DNA from: a virus
Strand: one strand, 5' to 3'
Length of the DNA stretch: 49,862 nucleotides
Virus record (IMG/VR): IMGVR_UViG_3300037156_000185
Span: 1-49,862 of that record
The notes beneath the pieces are model-generated. The model did no database searches. It had not been told where the DNA came from and saw nothing but the letters and a program-made list of their open reading frames with translations. Positions 22,266-29,525 of the stretch are shown here, piece after piece. The translations under genes were made by a program, and so were the position numbers. How positions within the stretch are numbered: the stretch's first letter is position 1; every line of letters begins with the position of its first letter.

Positions 22266-22733
22266 CTACTGATCCGGAAACAGTTTGTCGGTCGGCATCG
22301 CCGCGATGTCGGTAACCGTCGGGCTGTCAGGCCTGACCGGGGGGCCGCCCTGCCCGACGTACCGGGGATCGTCGGGTGCCGTGGCTTCCATCACCGGGTC
22401 GAACCAACTGTTCGGCGGAAGATGCGCCTGCTCGTAAATAAGGACACATGCGCGGTCCGCTGGCGACAGGTCGGCGTTAAGGATGATGATGGCGTTGCCG
22501 GTGAGGGTGCTGTCGTGCTGGTAGGTGCACCCATAGAGCACGGCGGTCATGCGCTCGGCATCCTTGTGGCAGTCCGCGGCCATGCGCCAGGCGGGATCCG
22601 TATAGACGTACGTTGTCACGCTTGGCGGCTGGCGGGCCCAAGCCGGGGGCATGGTGGCGGGATCGCACGGGCCCTGGGCGTAAGCTGGGGCGGTCCCGGC
22701 GATGAGGGTGGCGAGGATCAGGGCGGTTCTCAT
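22266..22733 (-). CDS. Secreted phage protein with signal peptide, degenerate zincin-like motif
   Basis: A 155-residue protein from ATG 22733, preceded by CTGAAAGGAACC. 'MRTALILATLIAGTAPAYA' is a clear signal peptide with an A-x-A cleavage site. The mature part has four Cys and 'ADRACVLIYEQAHLPPNSWFDP', which sits where a zinc peptidase HExxH helix would be but has Tyr for the first His. It probably acts in the periplasm; the motif change argues against peptidase activity. Function unknown. Confidence 0.65.
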   Translation of the reverse strand: MRTALILATLIAGTAPAYAQGPCDPATMPPAWARQPPSVTTYVYTDPAWRMAADCHKDAERMTAVLYGCTYQHDSTLTGNAIIILNADLSPADRACVLIYEQAHLPPNSWFDPVMEATAPDDPRYVGQGGPPVRPDSPTVTDIAAMPTDKLFPDQ

Positions 22734-22746
22734 TGGTCGGTTCCTT

Positions 22747-22962
22747 TCAGGCTTTAGCGGGTAGCACGCGCACGCTGAAGACGTGGTGCACCTCGCAGTA
22801 GTCGGCGTTCTCGGCGTAGACGGGTAGGGCGCAGAAGACGTGCGCGCCATGGTGGCCAACGGGCCATCGACATTGGCCGTTAACATGGTGCTCAACAGTG
22901 ACCGGGCTCGAGCCGGGGAGTGGGTGCCAGATCCGATCGGCTGGGGTGCTGGCGTCGGTCAT
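22747..22962 (-). CDS. Small Cys/His protein with GcrA-like C-terminal motif
   Basis: Seventy-one residues. 'GQCRWPVGHHGAHVFCALPV' followed by 'DYCEVHHVFSV' has the C-R-W-P, F-x-C, Y-C-x-x-H spacing seen at the C-terminus of GcrA, the alphaproteobacterial cell-cycle regulator acting with sigma-70 and methylated DNA. The N-terminal HTH of GcrA is missing. It may bind zinc and interfere with host transcription, but resemblance is limited to this motif. Confidence 0.6.
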   Translation of the reverse strand: MTDASTPADRIWHPLPGSSPVTVEHHVNGQCRWPVGHHGAHVFCALPVYAENADYCEVHHVFSVRVLPAKA

Positions 22963-23243
22963 GCGCTGTCACCTTTAAGCCGGTCAAGCTCGCTTTTTCG
23001 AATCAGGATCCACGTATCCAATTCGACAGGCGCGTTATCGGGGTCGACACCGGTCGCCTCTGCTACAGCTTTCGCGGCTGACCAGTACATCGCCCAGGCG
23101 GGCATAAATTCTTCCTGCTGTGGAATGCGGTAGCAGGACGTATCTAGCCGCTGCACTTCATATCGCGCGATAGGGCCGTCCAAGTTGTCGGCTCCATGGC
23201 GGCTGACGAACATGGCGCGGGCGATTTTTTCGATGTTGTTCAT
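22959..23243 (-). CDS. Hypothetical protein
   Basis: Ninety-four residues beginning 'NNIEKIARAMFVSRHGADN', a pattern of many small phage proteins ('I-E-x-I-A-R-A-M'). Contains a helix 'WAMYWSAAKAVAEATGV'. Start overlaps nothing upstream; stop overlaps the GcrA-like start. Confidence 0.65.
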   Translation of the reverse strand: MNNIEKIARAMFVSRHGADNLDGPIARYEVQRLDTSCYRIPQQEEFMPAWAMYWSAAKAVAEATGVDPDNAPVELDTWILIRKSELDRLKGDSA

Positions 23244-23255
23244 CTGCGGAATTCC

Positions 23256-23978
23256 TTACGCTGGGTAGTTCCCGAACACCGCTTCGCCGCTCAACTCCGC
23301 AGTGTGCGGTGGGTCGCGCAAATCGGCGATGTACTCGCCCAACGTCGGGAAAGCTTCCTCGATCTCGCCCCATGTCGGCCATTCACCGGTTGCCGCCTTG
23401 CGGTCCGCGGGCCAGTTGGTCGTCTGGCGATACTCGGCATGGTGTGCTTCGCGCGCCTCGACAACGGCGGTGAAAAAATGCTCGACGTGCTCGGGCAACA
23501 TCGACGCCTCGTGCGCGTCCTGGCGAGCGCAATACTGCTCCCACGTCGTGTTATAGGTAGCAAGATCGGCGCGGCCGATCTCAGTCAAGCCGCGCCCTTC
23601 TTCACGCGACCAGCGCCGCCCGCACGCCTGCACTTCCGTAGCGCCATAGTGGCCGGGGGTTACAACAGACCGCGGCAGATCGACCCGGACGTTGATATCC
23701 CAATGTTCTGTGGCCGCGTTATAGATGCGAACCGAAATCTCGGTGATCGATTTGGCGGCGCCATAGCGGGTCAGGACCGCCATGTCGTCGGCCGGATAGA
23801 TGCGCTCGAGGTGGGCGGCGACGGTTTCGCCGACATCGGCGGCGTCACGCTCCGCCTCGAGGCGGGCGTTCACCGCGGTCCAGGTGTTTTGCAAAAGCGC
23901 CGATAAGACGCCCGCGTCGGCGCGTGGCTTGAACCGGGATTTGGCGTTTGGTACTTGCGCAGCGGTTACCGTGATCAT
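23256..23978 (-). CDS. Hypothetical protein
   Basis: A 240-residue acidic protein. The N-terminal part has 'ALLQNTWTAVNARLEAERDAAD', and the C-terminal half is rich in charged residues and Trp. No family or motif is recognised. Overlaps the upstream gene by four bases. Confidence 0.6.
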   Translation of the reverse strand: MITVTAAQVPNAKSRFKPRADAGVLSALLQNTWTAVNARLEAERDAADVGETVAAHLERIYPADDMAVLTRYGAAKSITEISVRIYNAATEHWDINVRVDLPRSVVTPGHYGATEVQACGRRWSREEGRGLTEIGRADLATYNTTWEQYCARQDAHEASMLPEHVEHFFTAVVEAREAHHAEYRQTTNWPADRKAATGEWPTWGEIEEAFPTLGEYIADLRDPPHTAELSGEAVFGNYPA

Positions 23979-24214
23979 GGCGTTAACTCCGTAGCCTTGA
24001 CGAAAGTGGCGATGAACGCCGCGCGGCCGAGTTCGGTTTCAAATCCCCACCATGTTTGGCCGTCGCCGGCGGGAACAGCAATGAAATTGCCGATGGCGTC
24101 GGGGTCGAAGGTGCGCGCGACGTCGGAAGGCGTTGGTTCCATGGTCGGACACTCCGCATGGAAGGGGTAGGCGGCCTGGTGGAGCGTCCAATAGGATCGG
24201 TTGCGCGGGGTCAT
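23975..24214 (-). CDS. Hypothetical protein
   Basis: Seventy-nine residues with 'GDGQTWWGFETELGRAAFIATFVKA', a mixed alpha/beta stretch. Start overlaps the RHH gene stop. No family is recognised. Confidence 0.6.
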   Translation of the reverse strand: MTPRNRSYWTLHQAAYPFHAECPTMEPTPSDVARTFDPDAIGNFIAVPAGDGQTWWGFETELGRAAFIATFVKATELTP

Positions 24215-24408
24215 TTGGTCGGTTCCTTTTCAGACTGCCATACGGCTTTCGGCCAGATGTCGGGGTTGTCGATCGCGTCCTCGAGCAGCAATAGGATCTG
24301 GAGGTTCAGACTGCGCTGATTGAGCGCCGCCAGGGCGGTGAGGCGCGCATGCAGGGCTGGGGGGAGGCGCAGCGTTAGTCTGGCGCGGACGTCGGGCTGG
24401 TCGGTCAT
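24211..24408 (-). CDS. Arc-like ribbon-helix-helix DNA-binding protein
   Basis: Sixty-five residues. 'RARLTLRLPPALHARLTALAALNQRSLNLQILLLLEDAI' (about 8-46) matches Arc/Mnt-type RHH proteins: a beta-strand with L-R-L-P, then two helices with R-S-L-N. Likely a phage transcriptional regulator. Coupled by ATGA to genes on both sides. Confidence 0.8.
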   Translation of the reverse strand: MTDQPDVRARLTLRLPPALHARLTALAALNQRSLNLQILLLLEDAIDNPDIWPKAVWQSEKEPTK

Positions 24409-24623
24409 GGGATCAGCTCCACATGTTCGTAAGATGCCGGCGTTAGATGACCCGCGTTTTTAAGAAGCGCATCCAAACTGAATGACGTGGTGTAGCTACC
24501 GTAGCTATCGGACTCGGTTCCGTCGGGCCGTAAAAGGATTAGGGCCCATGCGGCTTCGTTGCCGACGCAATGACGGATGCGAAAGCGGCGAGGGCTTTCG
24601 ATGAGGGTGTGTTGCGTGCTCAT
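24405..24623 (-). CDS. Hypothetical protein
   Basis: Seventy-two residues with GAAAGGAACC upstream. Beta-rich ('RFRIRHCVGNEAAWALILLRPDG', 'SYGSYTTSFSLDALL'). No family is recognised. Confidence 0.6.
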   Translation of the reverse strand: MSTQHTLIESPRRFRIRHCVGNEAAWALILLRPDGTESDSYGSYTTSFSLDALLKNAGHLTPASYEHVELIP

Positions 24624-24693
24624 GGCGTGGTTCCTTTCGATCTTCTGGTGCTGCCCGCGTTGCGGCGGGCAGGGCGAGAGGGTCAGGCGCGGA

Positions 24694-24795
24694 TCAAAAC
24701 CAACCCACCCCGCGACCGATTAGGGCCACAAACGCCACCAACAGGCAGAGCGCGCTCAGGGTGTTGAGGGTTGGGATGGCGGGCGGGGCCTTCAT
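24694..24795 (-). CDS. Tiny membrane protein
   Basis: Thirty-three residues, start overlapping the upstream stop (ATGA). One hydrophobic helix 'LSALCLLVAFVALIG' followed by 'RGVGWF'. Coupling and composition support expression; function unknown. Confidence 0.55.
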   Translation of the reverse strand: MKAPPAIPTLNTLSALCLLVAFVALIGRGVGWF

Positions 24796-24977
24796 GGCTT
24801 GACCTCCCAGATTGTGACGCCATCCGACATCACCACTACGGCGAGCACGTCGTTAGGACTGTTCTTTGCGATTAGTCCCGCAACGCGCTTGGCTTCTGTC
24901 TTCGTGGAAACGGTCGCAACTGCCGGGTGAAGCGTGCAGTCATCGGTTTCGATGTGGATTGTGTAGGTCATTTCCAT
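24792..24977 (-). CDS. Hypothetical protein behind its own promoter
   Basis: Sixty-one residues from ATG 24977, with AGGAG 5 bases upstream. 'VSTKTEAKRVAGLIAKNSPNDVLAVVVMSDGVTIWEV' reads as a small alpha/beta protein. First gene downstream of the leftward promoter at 25015-25043. Confidence 0.65.
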   Translation of the reverse strand: MEMTYTIHIETDDCTLHPAVATVSTKTEAKRVAGLIAKNSPNDVLAVVVMSDGVTIWEVKP

Positions 24978-25009
24978 CGTCTCCTGAGCGTCGCTAGGTT
25001 GATCTGATG

Positions 25010-25043
25010 GTGTCAATATGACACCACTCGTTGCTGATGTCAA
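25010..25043 (-). promoter_or_regulatory. Leftward promoter overlapped by a GTGTCA palindrome
   Basis: On the minus strand TTGACA (25043-25038), 17-base spacer, CATATT (25020-25015). The palindrome GTGTCA-ATA-TGACAC (25010-25024) covers the -10, a likely repressor site. Confidence 0.65.
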
Positions 25044-25047
25044 GCGC

Positions 25048-25140
25048 TCAATCGAGATTAATAGTGAAAAGCAGCACCCAGACGCAGATGACGACAATGA
25101 CCACGCCGCCGCCGATAAAGAGCCATTCGAAGAGGGTCAT
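25048..25140 (-). CDS. Tiny membrane protein
   Basis: Thirty residues: polar start, then one hydrophobic helix 'FIGGGVVIVVICVWVLLFTI'. Start overlaps the upstream stop by four bases. Function unknown. Confidence 0.55.
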   Translation of the reverse strand: MTLFEWLFIGGGVVIVVICVWVLLFTINLD

Positions 25141-25493
25141 TCGTCAGGGCTCCTCGTTAAATCTGCGTCGAATGCCGCCTGGCCTGCGATGCCACCCCTT
25201 AAAGCCGCGGCGACTACCTTGCGCTGCCTAAGATTTTCGGAAATCACTGCCTCGATGTCGTTGCGCAGTTGGGCATAAAAAGCGCCGCGGATATCGATTT
25301 CGGACAAGAGCGAGCGGTTACGTGTTACTTCGGCGCTCTGATATTCGGCCGCCTTGGCGACGGCGCTATGGAGCTTGCGGCCGGCGAGGGAGAGCGAGCG
25401 CGATTCGCTCTTGAGCGTTTCCTCGATATCGTGGCCCTGGGCGCGCGTGGTTTCGATGGCGCGCTGCAGATCGTCATTGGTGTCGGTTGACAT
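25137..25493 (-). CDS. Helical/coiled-coil hypothetical protein
   Basis: A 118-residue protein from ATG 25493, with GAAAGGAAACC upstream. Nearly all helix: 'DDLQRAIETTRAQGHDIEETL', 'AVAKAAEYQSAEVTRNRSLL'. No family is recognised. Confidence 0.65.
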   Translation of the reverse strand: MSTDTNDDLQRAIETTRAQGHDIEETLKSESRSLSLAGRKLHSAVAKAAEYQSAEVTRNRSLLSEIDIRGAFYAQLRNDIEAVISENLRQRKVVAAALRGGIAGQAAFDADLTRSPDE

Positions 25494-25504
25494 TTGGTTT
25501 CCTT

Positions 25505-25582
25505 TCAGAGTGCCGCCAGCATGGCGGCGATGATGATCAGGGCGAAGAGAAGCAGGGCAAGGTCGGCTTTGCGGTCGGTCAT
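25505..25582 (-). CDS. Tiny membrane protein
   Basis: Twenty-five residues: 'MTDRKADLALLLFALIIIAA', then Met-Leu-Ala-Ala-Leu, one hydrophobic helix with a charged N-terminus. Start overlaps the upstream stop (ATGA). Very short, so supported mainly by coupling and composition. Confidence 0.45.
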   Translation of the reverse strand: MTDRKADLALLLFALIIIAAMLAAL

Positions 25583-25752
25583 TTGAACGGCTCTCCCTTG
25601 ACCCAGCCGACAACGCATTCGTAGCCGGGGTTGGCGGACCGGCAGGCGTTCTGCGATCCGGTTGGTACGTGTGAGCCGGTTAAAATGATCGCAGCTACGG
25701 AAAATAGGCTGCTGGTAAGCACGCCGACGATAAAGAAAGATCCAGGGCTCAT
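25579..25752 (-). CDS. Small membrane-anchored protein
   Basis: Fifty-seven residues from ATG 25752. Hydrophobic helix 'FFIVGVLTSSLFSVAAIILTG' then a polar tail with two Cys ('NACRSANPGYECVVGW') that may form a periplasmic disulfide. Coupled to tiny membrane-protein genes on both sides. Confidence 0.6.
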   Translation of the reverse strand: MSPGSFFIVGVLTSSLFSVAAIILTGSHVPTGSQNACRSANPGYECVVGWVKGEPFK

Positions 25753-25859
25753 GGCAAAATTCCTATGGTGAAGAGGAGCACGCCGGCGAGCAGGCCGAAG
25801 GCGAATCCGGCGGCCAGGGCGGCGGTGATGATGTCCTTTGTTCGGGGATCCTGGGTCAT
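25749..25859 (-). CDS. Tiny membrane protein
   Basis: Thirty-six residues: 'TQDPRTKDIITAALAAGFAF', continuing with a Gly/Leu-rich hydrophobic helix. Overlaps both neighbours by four bases. Function unknown. Confidence 0.55.
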   Translation of the reverse strand: MTQDPRTKDIITAALAAGFAFGLLAGVLLFTIGILP

Positions 25860-26227
25860 TTGGCGAGCCGATAGGCAACAATCGAACTCATGAGGTTGGT
25901 GGTGGTCCAACACCATATACCCGCGCAGGTTGGCGGCGGTTCGAAACCGGTATTGTTACGTATGTAGATAAGTGTGTCGGGCGGGACGGGGCACTCGCCA
26001 CCGGACCATGCAATCCACTCGTCGGCGTTGGGCATCTGTGCTTGCCAAGCGTCAGAGGCTGCTTGGCCAGTATCGTCGACGGGATAGCGAATCGCTAGCT
26101 TGACTTGGCTGTCGCGCAGAGTGAGGGCGGGATCGGGGTAGGCGCGCTCGAGGGCGGCGGCAATGCGCTCGAGGGCCGCGGCGACGCGATCGGTGGGATT
26201 GGTGGGGGTATAGTCATGGTCGGTCAT
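25856..26227 (-). CDS. Hypothetical protein with 'CPVP...AYR' domain
   Basis: A 123-residue protein. N-terminal coil ('AAALERIAAALERAYPDP'), then 'WIAWSGGECPVPPDTLIYI' ... 'IVAYRLAK'. The same W-x-x-x-G-x-x-C-P-V-P ... A-Y-R pattern occurs in the 57-residue protein at 37970. This short domain is frequent in phage proteins; function unknown. Confidence 0.65.
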   Translation of the reverse strand: MTDHDYTPTNPTDRVAAALERIAAALERAYPDPALTLRDSQVKLAIRYPVDDTGQAASDAWQAQMPNADEWIAWSGGECPVPPDTLIYIRNNTGFEPPPTCAGIWCWTTTNLMSSIVAYRLAK

Positions 26228-26682
26228 TTGCGTTTCTTCCTTCCAAGAAAAGCGATGGCATGCTCGGTGAAGGCGGTGACGCGCGTAGTGTAATCGAGTT
26301 GGCCGCGCAGATAGGCGGGCATGTCGTCCAGCAAATCGAGAAGTTGGCCGATAACGTAGCGCTCGTCCGGCTGCACAAGCTCGTAACGCGGGTTCAGGTT
26401 CATTTTATGCTGCGCGATGGCCTTGAGTTCGGCTGCGGTAGGATGCGAATAGAGCTGGGTCCGGAGGAGCTGTTCTTCCAGGGCGACGACTTCATACGGT
26501 TCAGCGAGCGCGCGCACGGCAGGCAGCAGCTGATCGAAACGTGGGATCCAGTGATCGCGCTTTAACTGGTGGACAGAGTAATCCCGGACAATATGCCGCG
26601 CGTGATCGTCCAGCATTTCGCGGACCAAGCCGCCGCCTTCGGCGACTAGTGGGGATGTAACGTATTCAGGCTCGGCGGTCAT
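26224..26682 (-). CDS. Hypothetical protein
   Basis: A 152-residue mostly helical protein: 'YVIGQLLDLLDDMPAYLRGQL', 'TEHAIAFLGRKKRK'. Overlaps the start of the tandem HNH-like gene's stop by four bases. No family is recognised. Confidence 0.6.
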   Translation of the reverse strand: MTAEPEYVTSPLVAEGGGLVREMLDDHARHIVRDYSVHQLKRDHWIPRFDQLLPAVRALAEPYEVVALEEQLLRTQLYSHPTAAELKAIAQHKMNLNPRYELVQPDERYVIGQLLDLLDDMPAYLRGQLDYTTRVTAFTEHAIAFLGRKKRK

Positions 26683-27620
26683 TCGGCAAGTTCCTTGTGA
26701 ACGGTGATGTTAGCCCAAGCGGTGTTGGTTTTGTCGCCATCCTTGAATCGGACGGTGCGACGGGCCGGCCACACACCTTGCCGCATGAAAACTGCCATGC
26801 TGGCGGCCGGATAATCGCGGCCAAAGAAACCGATGACCGGGCTGCCGTTGGTGTTGAGTTCGTCGGCACGCTCGCCCTTGGCCAAATCGATCTCACCTTC
26901 GAGCTTGGCCCGTCGTTTGGTGCGCGAGTGCTGAGCGCGGCGATAGAAAGCGCCGGTGCGCGGGTCATAGGCGAGCCAAACGCGAGCCTCGGCGAGGGTC
27001 AGCGAGCCTTCGTCGCCGGCGAGGGTATGCAGCTCGGTGAACAGCGGAATAGGCGCCGGATGGGCGTTGACGAAATCAACACCGGCTAGGCGTTCATAGT
27101 ACATCTCGGTGGCCTTGCCCAAAGTTCGGGCGTTGCCGATCAGGTATTTCAAGCCGTTGTCCTCGGGATGGAAAACCTGCCATTCGCTAGTCAGCGGCGA
27201 CTGGACAATATGTGCGATCGGCGAAGTTTGCCGAATGGCGTTCTGCTTTTGTAGTGCGCGGCGCCGGCGTTGCGACTTGCGGGCGGCAATGGCGTGTGGA
27301 TCCTCGCTCAGGGTCGGGCGGACATAGGACAGATTCGCCAGCGAACAGTTTGAATTGTCGAAGTCGGCGAACCGCGGTTCCCAGCCTTCGGGCGGCCATT
27401 CGCCGCGTAGATAGAACCAAGCCAGGCGATGCTTGTAATAGCGCCGGCCCTGGACAGTGATGACGCTGCGGCCATCGGGCAGGGCGAGGCCGGCCGGGGT
27501 GCCAATTTTGACCCGGTGCGATGGCGATATTCGCCAGTTGAAAACACCGGTTTCGGGGTCAAAAGCCAAGCGCCGGAGAAGCTCGACGTGAGAGAAGGTC
27601 TCGGGGGTCTTTGCGGGCAT
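26679..27620 (-). CDS. Tandem degenerate HNH-like protein, possibly DNA-binding
   Basis: A 313-residue protein from ATG 27620; upstream in-frame starts fall inside the promoter. Two copies of an HNH_3-like unit. The first has 'LRRLAFDPETGVFNWRISPS', 'GRRYYKHRLAWFYLRGEWPP', 'FADFDNSNCSLANLSYV'. The second has 'ARVWLAYDPRTGAFYRR', 'GRDYPAASMAVFMRQGVWP', 'VRFKDGDKTNTAWANITV'. In both, the catalytic His (normally in D-H-x-x-G-x) is missing: D-F-D-N and K-D-G-D-K instead. So it is probably not an active nuclease. A role in binding the repeated motifs in its own upstream region is inference. Confidence 0.7.
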   Translation of the reverse strand: MPAKTPETFSHVELLRRLAFDPETGVFNWRISPSHRVKIGTPAGLALPDGRSVITVQGRRYYKHRLAWFYLRGEWPPEGWEPRFADFDNSNCSLANLSYVRPTLSEDPHAIAARKSQRRRRALQKQNAIRQTSPIAHIVQSPLTSEWQVFHPEDNGLKYLIGNARTLGKATEMYYERLAGVDFVNAHPAPIPLFTELHTLAGDEGSLTLAEARVWLAYDPRTGAFYRRAQHSRTKRRAKLEGEIDLAKGERADELNTNGSPVIGFFGRDYPAASMAVFMRQGVWPARRTVRFKDGDKTNTAWANITVHKELAE

Positions 27621-27628
27621 GGTTTGAT

Positions 27629-27786
27629 AAGCACCAACGTTTCTGAGTTGACGCATACTAACGTCTTTTGCACCGAGTGTCAATTGCGGTAAGCGTGAAT
27701 CGGTTAGCATTGGTGCGAGCGCTTACCATGAATGATGTTTGAACGAAAAGACAGCAGTAAGCCTAATCGACGAAACGTTGGTGCTT
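27629..27786. repeat. 158-base interrupted palindrome with promoter
   Basis: Three matched blocks share one centre (27707.5): 27629-27643 with 27772-27786 (15 bp perfect), GTCTTTT at 27663-27669 with its complement at the mirrored position, and 27688-27695 with 27720-27727 (GGTAAGCG/CGCTTACC). Spacing is equal on both sides. TTGGTGC repeats lie at 27631 (reverse), 27710 and 27778. It is probably an operator or replication element. Confidence 0.7.
27655..27683 (-). promoter_or_regulatory. Leftward promoter of the tandem HNH-like gene
   Basis: On the minus strand TTGACA (27683-27678), 17-base spacer, TAGTAT (27660-27655), giving transcription from about 27648, 28 bases before the ATG at 27620. 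It lies inside the left arm of a 158-base dyad. Confidence 0.65.
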
Positions 27787-27837
27787 TAAGCTGGGGCAGC
27801 GTAAACACCTGTGAGATAAGGCTTTTTCGCCGGTTAG

Positions 27838-27972
27838 AAAGTTCTAAAGCACCAAGGATTAGAAAGATTGGATAGCATATAGGAGACTAGACATATAAGT
27901 AGCGGTAAAAGATATGTCTGGTGCCCTATAGCCCTATGGAAATAGATCAATCTTGGTGTTTTAGAACTTTGA
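27838..27972. repeat. 135-base AT-rich imperfect palindrome
   Basis: Outer arms at about 27838-27860 and 27949-27972 match at 21 of about 23 bases (AAAGTTCTAAA-R-CACCAAG). Inner blocks include AGACATAT (27889-27896) with ATATGTCT (27912-27919). The arms stay similar almost to the centre near 27904. Much more AT-rich than its surroundings. It carries two more copies of the GCACCAA motif. No gene lies in it. Confidence 0.7.
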
Positions 27973-28039
27973 AAAGGGCCGCCGAATGCGCCGCCGTCAC
28001 CGCGGTAAACAGGGCGGCGGCGCACGGTTTCCAGCGTGG

Positions 28040-28300
28040 TCAGCTGTCGAATTCCAGGTCGAGCAACAGATCATCGGCATCGTCCAAAGGCTCGGCGTCA
28101 TCGGTGGCGTCGAGGAGGAGCGCCAAAGTTTCCGCGGCGGCAAGGGCGAGCTCGCGGGTAGGGTGGCGCATGAGGGCGTGCGCCTGGTGGCGTGCAAGGC
28201 GCGTCAGGGCGTGCGAGCGTGGCAGGATATGGGATAGGCTCCAAAGTAGCGAGACGGTCCCAGTGGGCGAATTTGAGGGGGTAGAGGCGTGGATGCGCAT
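28040..28300 (-). CDS. Hypothetical protein with acidic tail
   Basis: Eighty-six residues from ATG 28300, preceded by CTGAAAGGAACC. Basic, helical N-terminal two thirds and a very acidic end ('DATDDAEPLDDADDLLLDLE'). No family is recognised. The 340 bases after its stop are noncoding and hold the two palindromes. Confidence 0.6.
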   Translation of the reverse strand: MRIHASTPSNSPTGTVSLLWSLSHILPRSHALTRLARHQAHALMRHPTRELALAAAETLALLLDATDDAEPLDDADDLLLDLEFDS

Positions 28301-28311
28301 AGCGGTTCCTT

Positions 28312-28539
28312 TCAGGGTGTGGTTTCGGTTAGATACTCGTGGCCAGCTCGAGCGCTTGCTTCCAAGGATAGCGCGGCAAGGTTGTTGCCGTTGGGCGCGA
28401 AGCCGGATTCGATTCGCATTGCCCACATGCGTAGCGCGTCGGGATGGGTGTCGTAATAGCGCCAATGGCGCGCGGCGCGGTCGCATTCCTCGGTGAGGCG
28501 CCGAATCAGTTCGTCTTTGTCGAGGTCGGTCCAGGGCAT
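28312..28539 (-). CDS. Hypothetical protein
   Basis: Seventy-five residues preceded by CTGAAAGGAACC. Begins 'PWTDLDKDELIRRLTEECDR' and is helical and charged. No family is recognised. Confidence 0.65.
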   Translation of the reverse strand: MPWTDLDKDELIRRLTEECDRAARHWRYYDTHPDALRMWAMRIESGFAPNGNNLAALSLEASARAGHEYLTETTP

Positions 28540-28558
28540 GGCGGGGTTCCTTTCAGGT

Positions 28559-29177
28559 TTACACGTGCATGATCTTGTTGATGGCGCGTATTGCGATCAT
28601 CGCTAGGTGTGCGAGTTCTTCCTTTTTGAAGGCTTTGAGCAACAGCTCGGTGTCAACGCGGCCTTGTTCTAGCTCGTGTTTGGCACGCCAACCCATGCCG
28701 GCACGAGTGGGCGTTTTGAGTAGCTCGGCTTTGATTTCCGCGATTGTGTTGATCGCTTCCAAGCGAGCGCTAGCGAGTTCGGCCAGGTCTTCGGTGAGAC
28801 TGCCTAGCTGGGCGGCAAGGTCTTCGGCAAGCTTGTCCAGCATGCCGTCGAGGGCTTGCTTAAGCTCTTTGTTGGGTTTCTTTCCGGGGCGCTGATTGAG
28901 GATGAGGACGCCAACGGGATCAGAGTCGACGGTTACGGTAGCGGCGCCGATCTGTTCGGCTGCCTGGTTCCAGGCTTGCTCGTCGGCTTGCTTTTCGGCG
29001 TCGCGAATTGCTTCGTCGTGTGACGTCTGTAGTTCGCGTTCGTGTGTGTGTGTTCTGGAGGTCTAGGATTGTCGCCCAAAGGCGCGGGGCGTCGGGGTGG
29101 GCGTCAAGATCGGCGATGCTGTAAGGGCGCGCGTTGTACGCCGTTAAAGGTGCGCGGGCATCGAGAAGGCTGAACAT
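28559..29177 (-). pseudogene. Coiled-coil gene split by a frameshift at an (AC)6 repeat
   Basis: The first 43 codons (29177 to about 29050) read 'MFSLLDARAPLTAYNARPYS' to 'ATILDLQNTHT'. At the dinucleotide run 29041-29052 the frame changes. The normal continuation, in another frame, is 'ERELQTSHDEAIRDAEKQAD', 'GAATVTVDSDPVGVLI', then the coiled coil to 'INKIMHV' at 28559. Beyond the repeat the original frame gives only Arg/Ser-rich nonsense to 28920. Adding one AC unit would restore a 206-residue protein. It may be phase-variable, a recent mutation, or a sequencing error. An internal ATG at 28843 could still express the last 94 residues. Confidence 0.65.
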
Positions 29178-29254
29178 TTTGGTTTGTCCTTTCAGGGAGG
29201 GCGGGCGTTCACGTAAAAGCGCGCGGCGATGGTCGGCGCGCTTTGGCCTGAGCG

Positions 29255-29452
29255 TTAGGTTTGCGCGGCGGCGGTGAGGCGCCGCTTAGCATCGCGGGCA
29301 ATTTCTCGCCGCATGCCAGGCGAGAAGCTTTCCCACTGGTCTGAGGTACCGTTGAAGGCCCCGGCAGGAAGCTGGTCTAGCGTCGGGGTCTCAGTTGTGG
29401 GCGGGTAGGACCAGAAGTTTTTTGGGGCGGGGTGGTTACGGTCGATGCGCAT
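29255..29452 (-). CDS. Hypothetical protein
   Basis: Sixty-five residues with GAAAGGAACC upstream. Pro/Thr-rich N-terminus, then a basic helix 'GMRREIARDAKRRLTAA'. No family is recognised. Confidence 0.6.
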   Translation of the reverse strand: MRIDRNHPAPKNFWSYPPTTETPTLDQLPAGAFNGTSDQWESFSPGMRREIARDAKRRLTAAAQT

Positions 29453-29525
29453 TTTCGGTTCCTTTCGAGGGGATGGTTGACAGGCTCAGTGAAGCGCGCG
29501 GGTTAAGGCGCGCTTGGCTGAAGTG

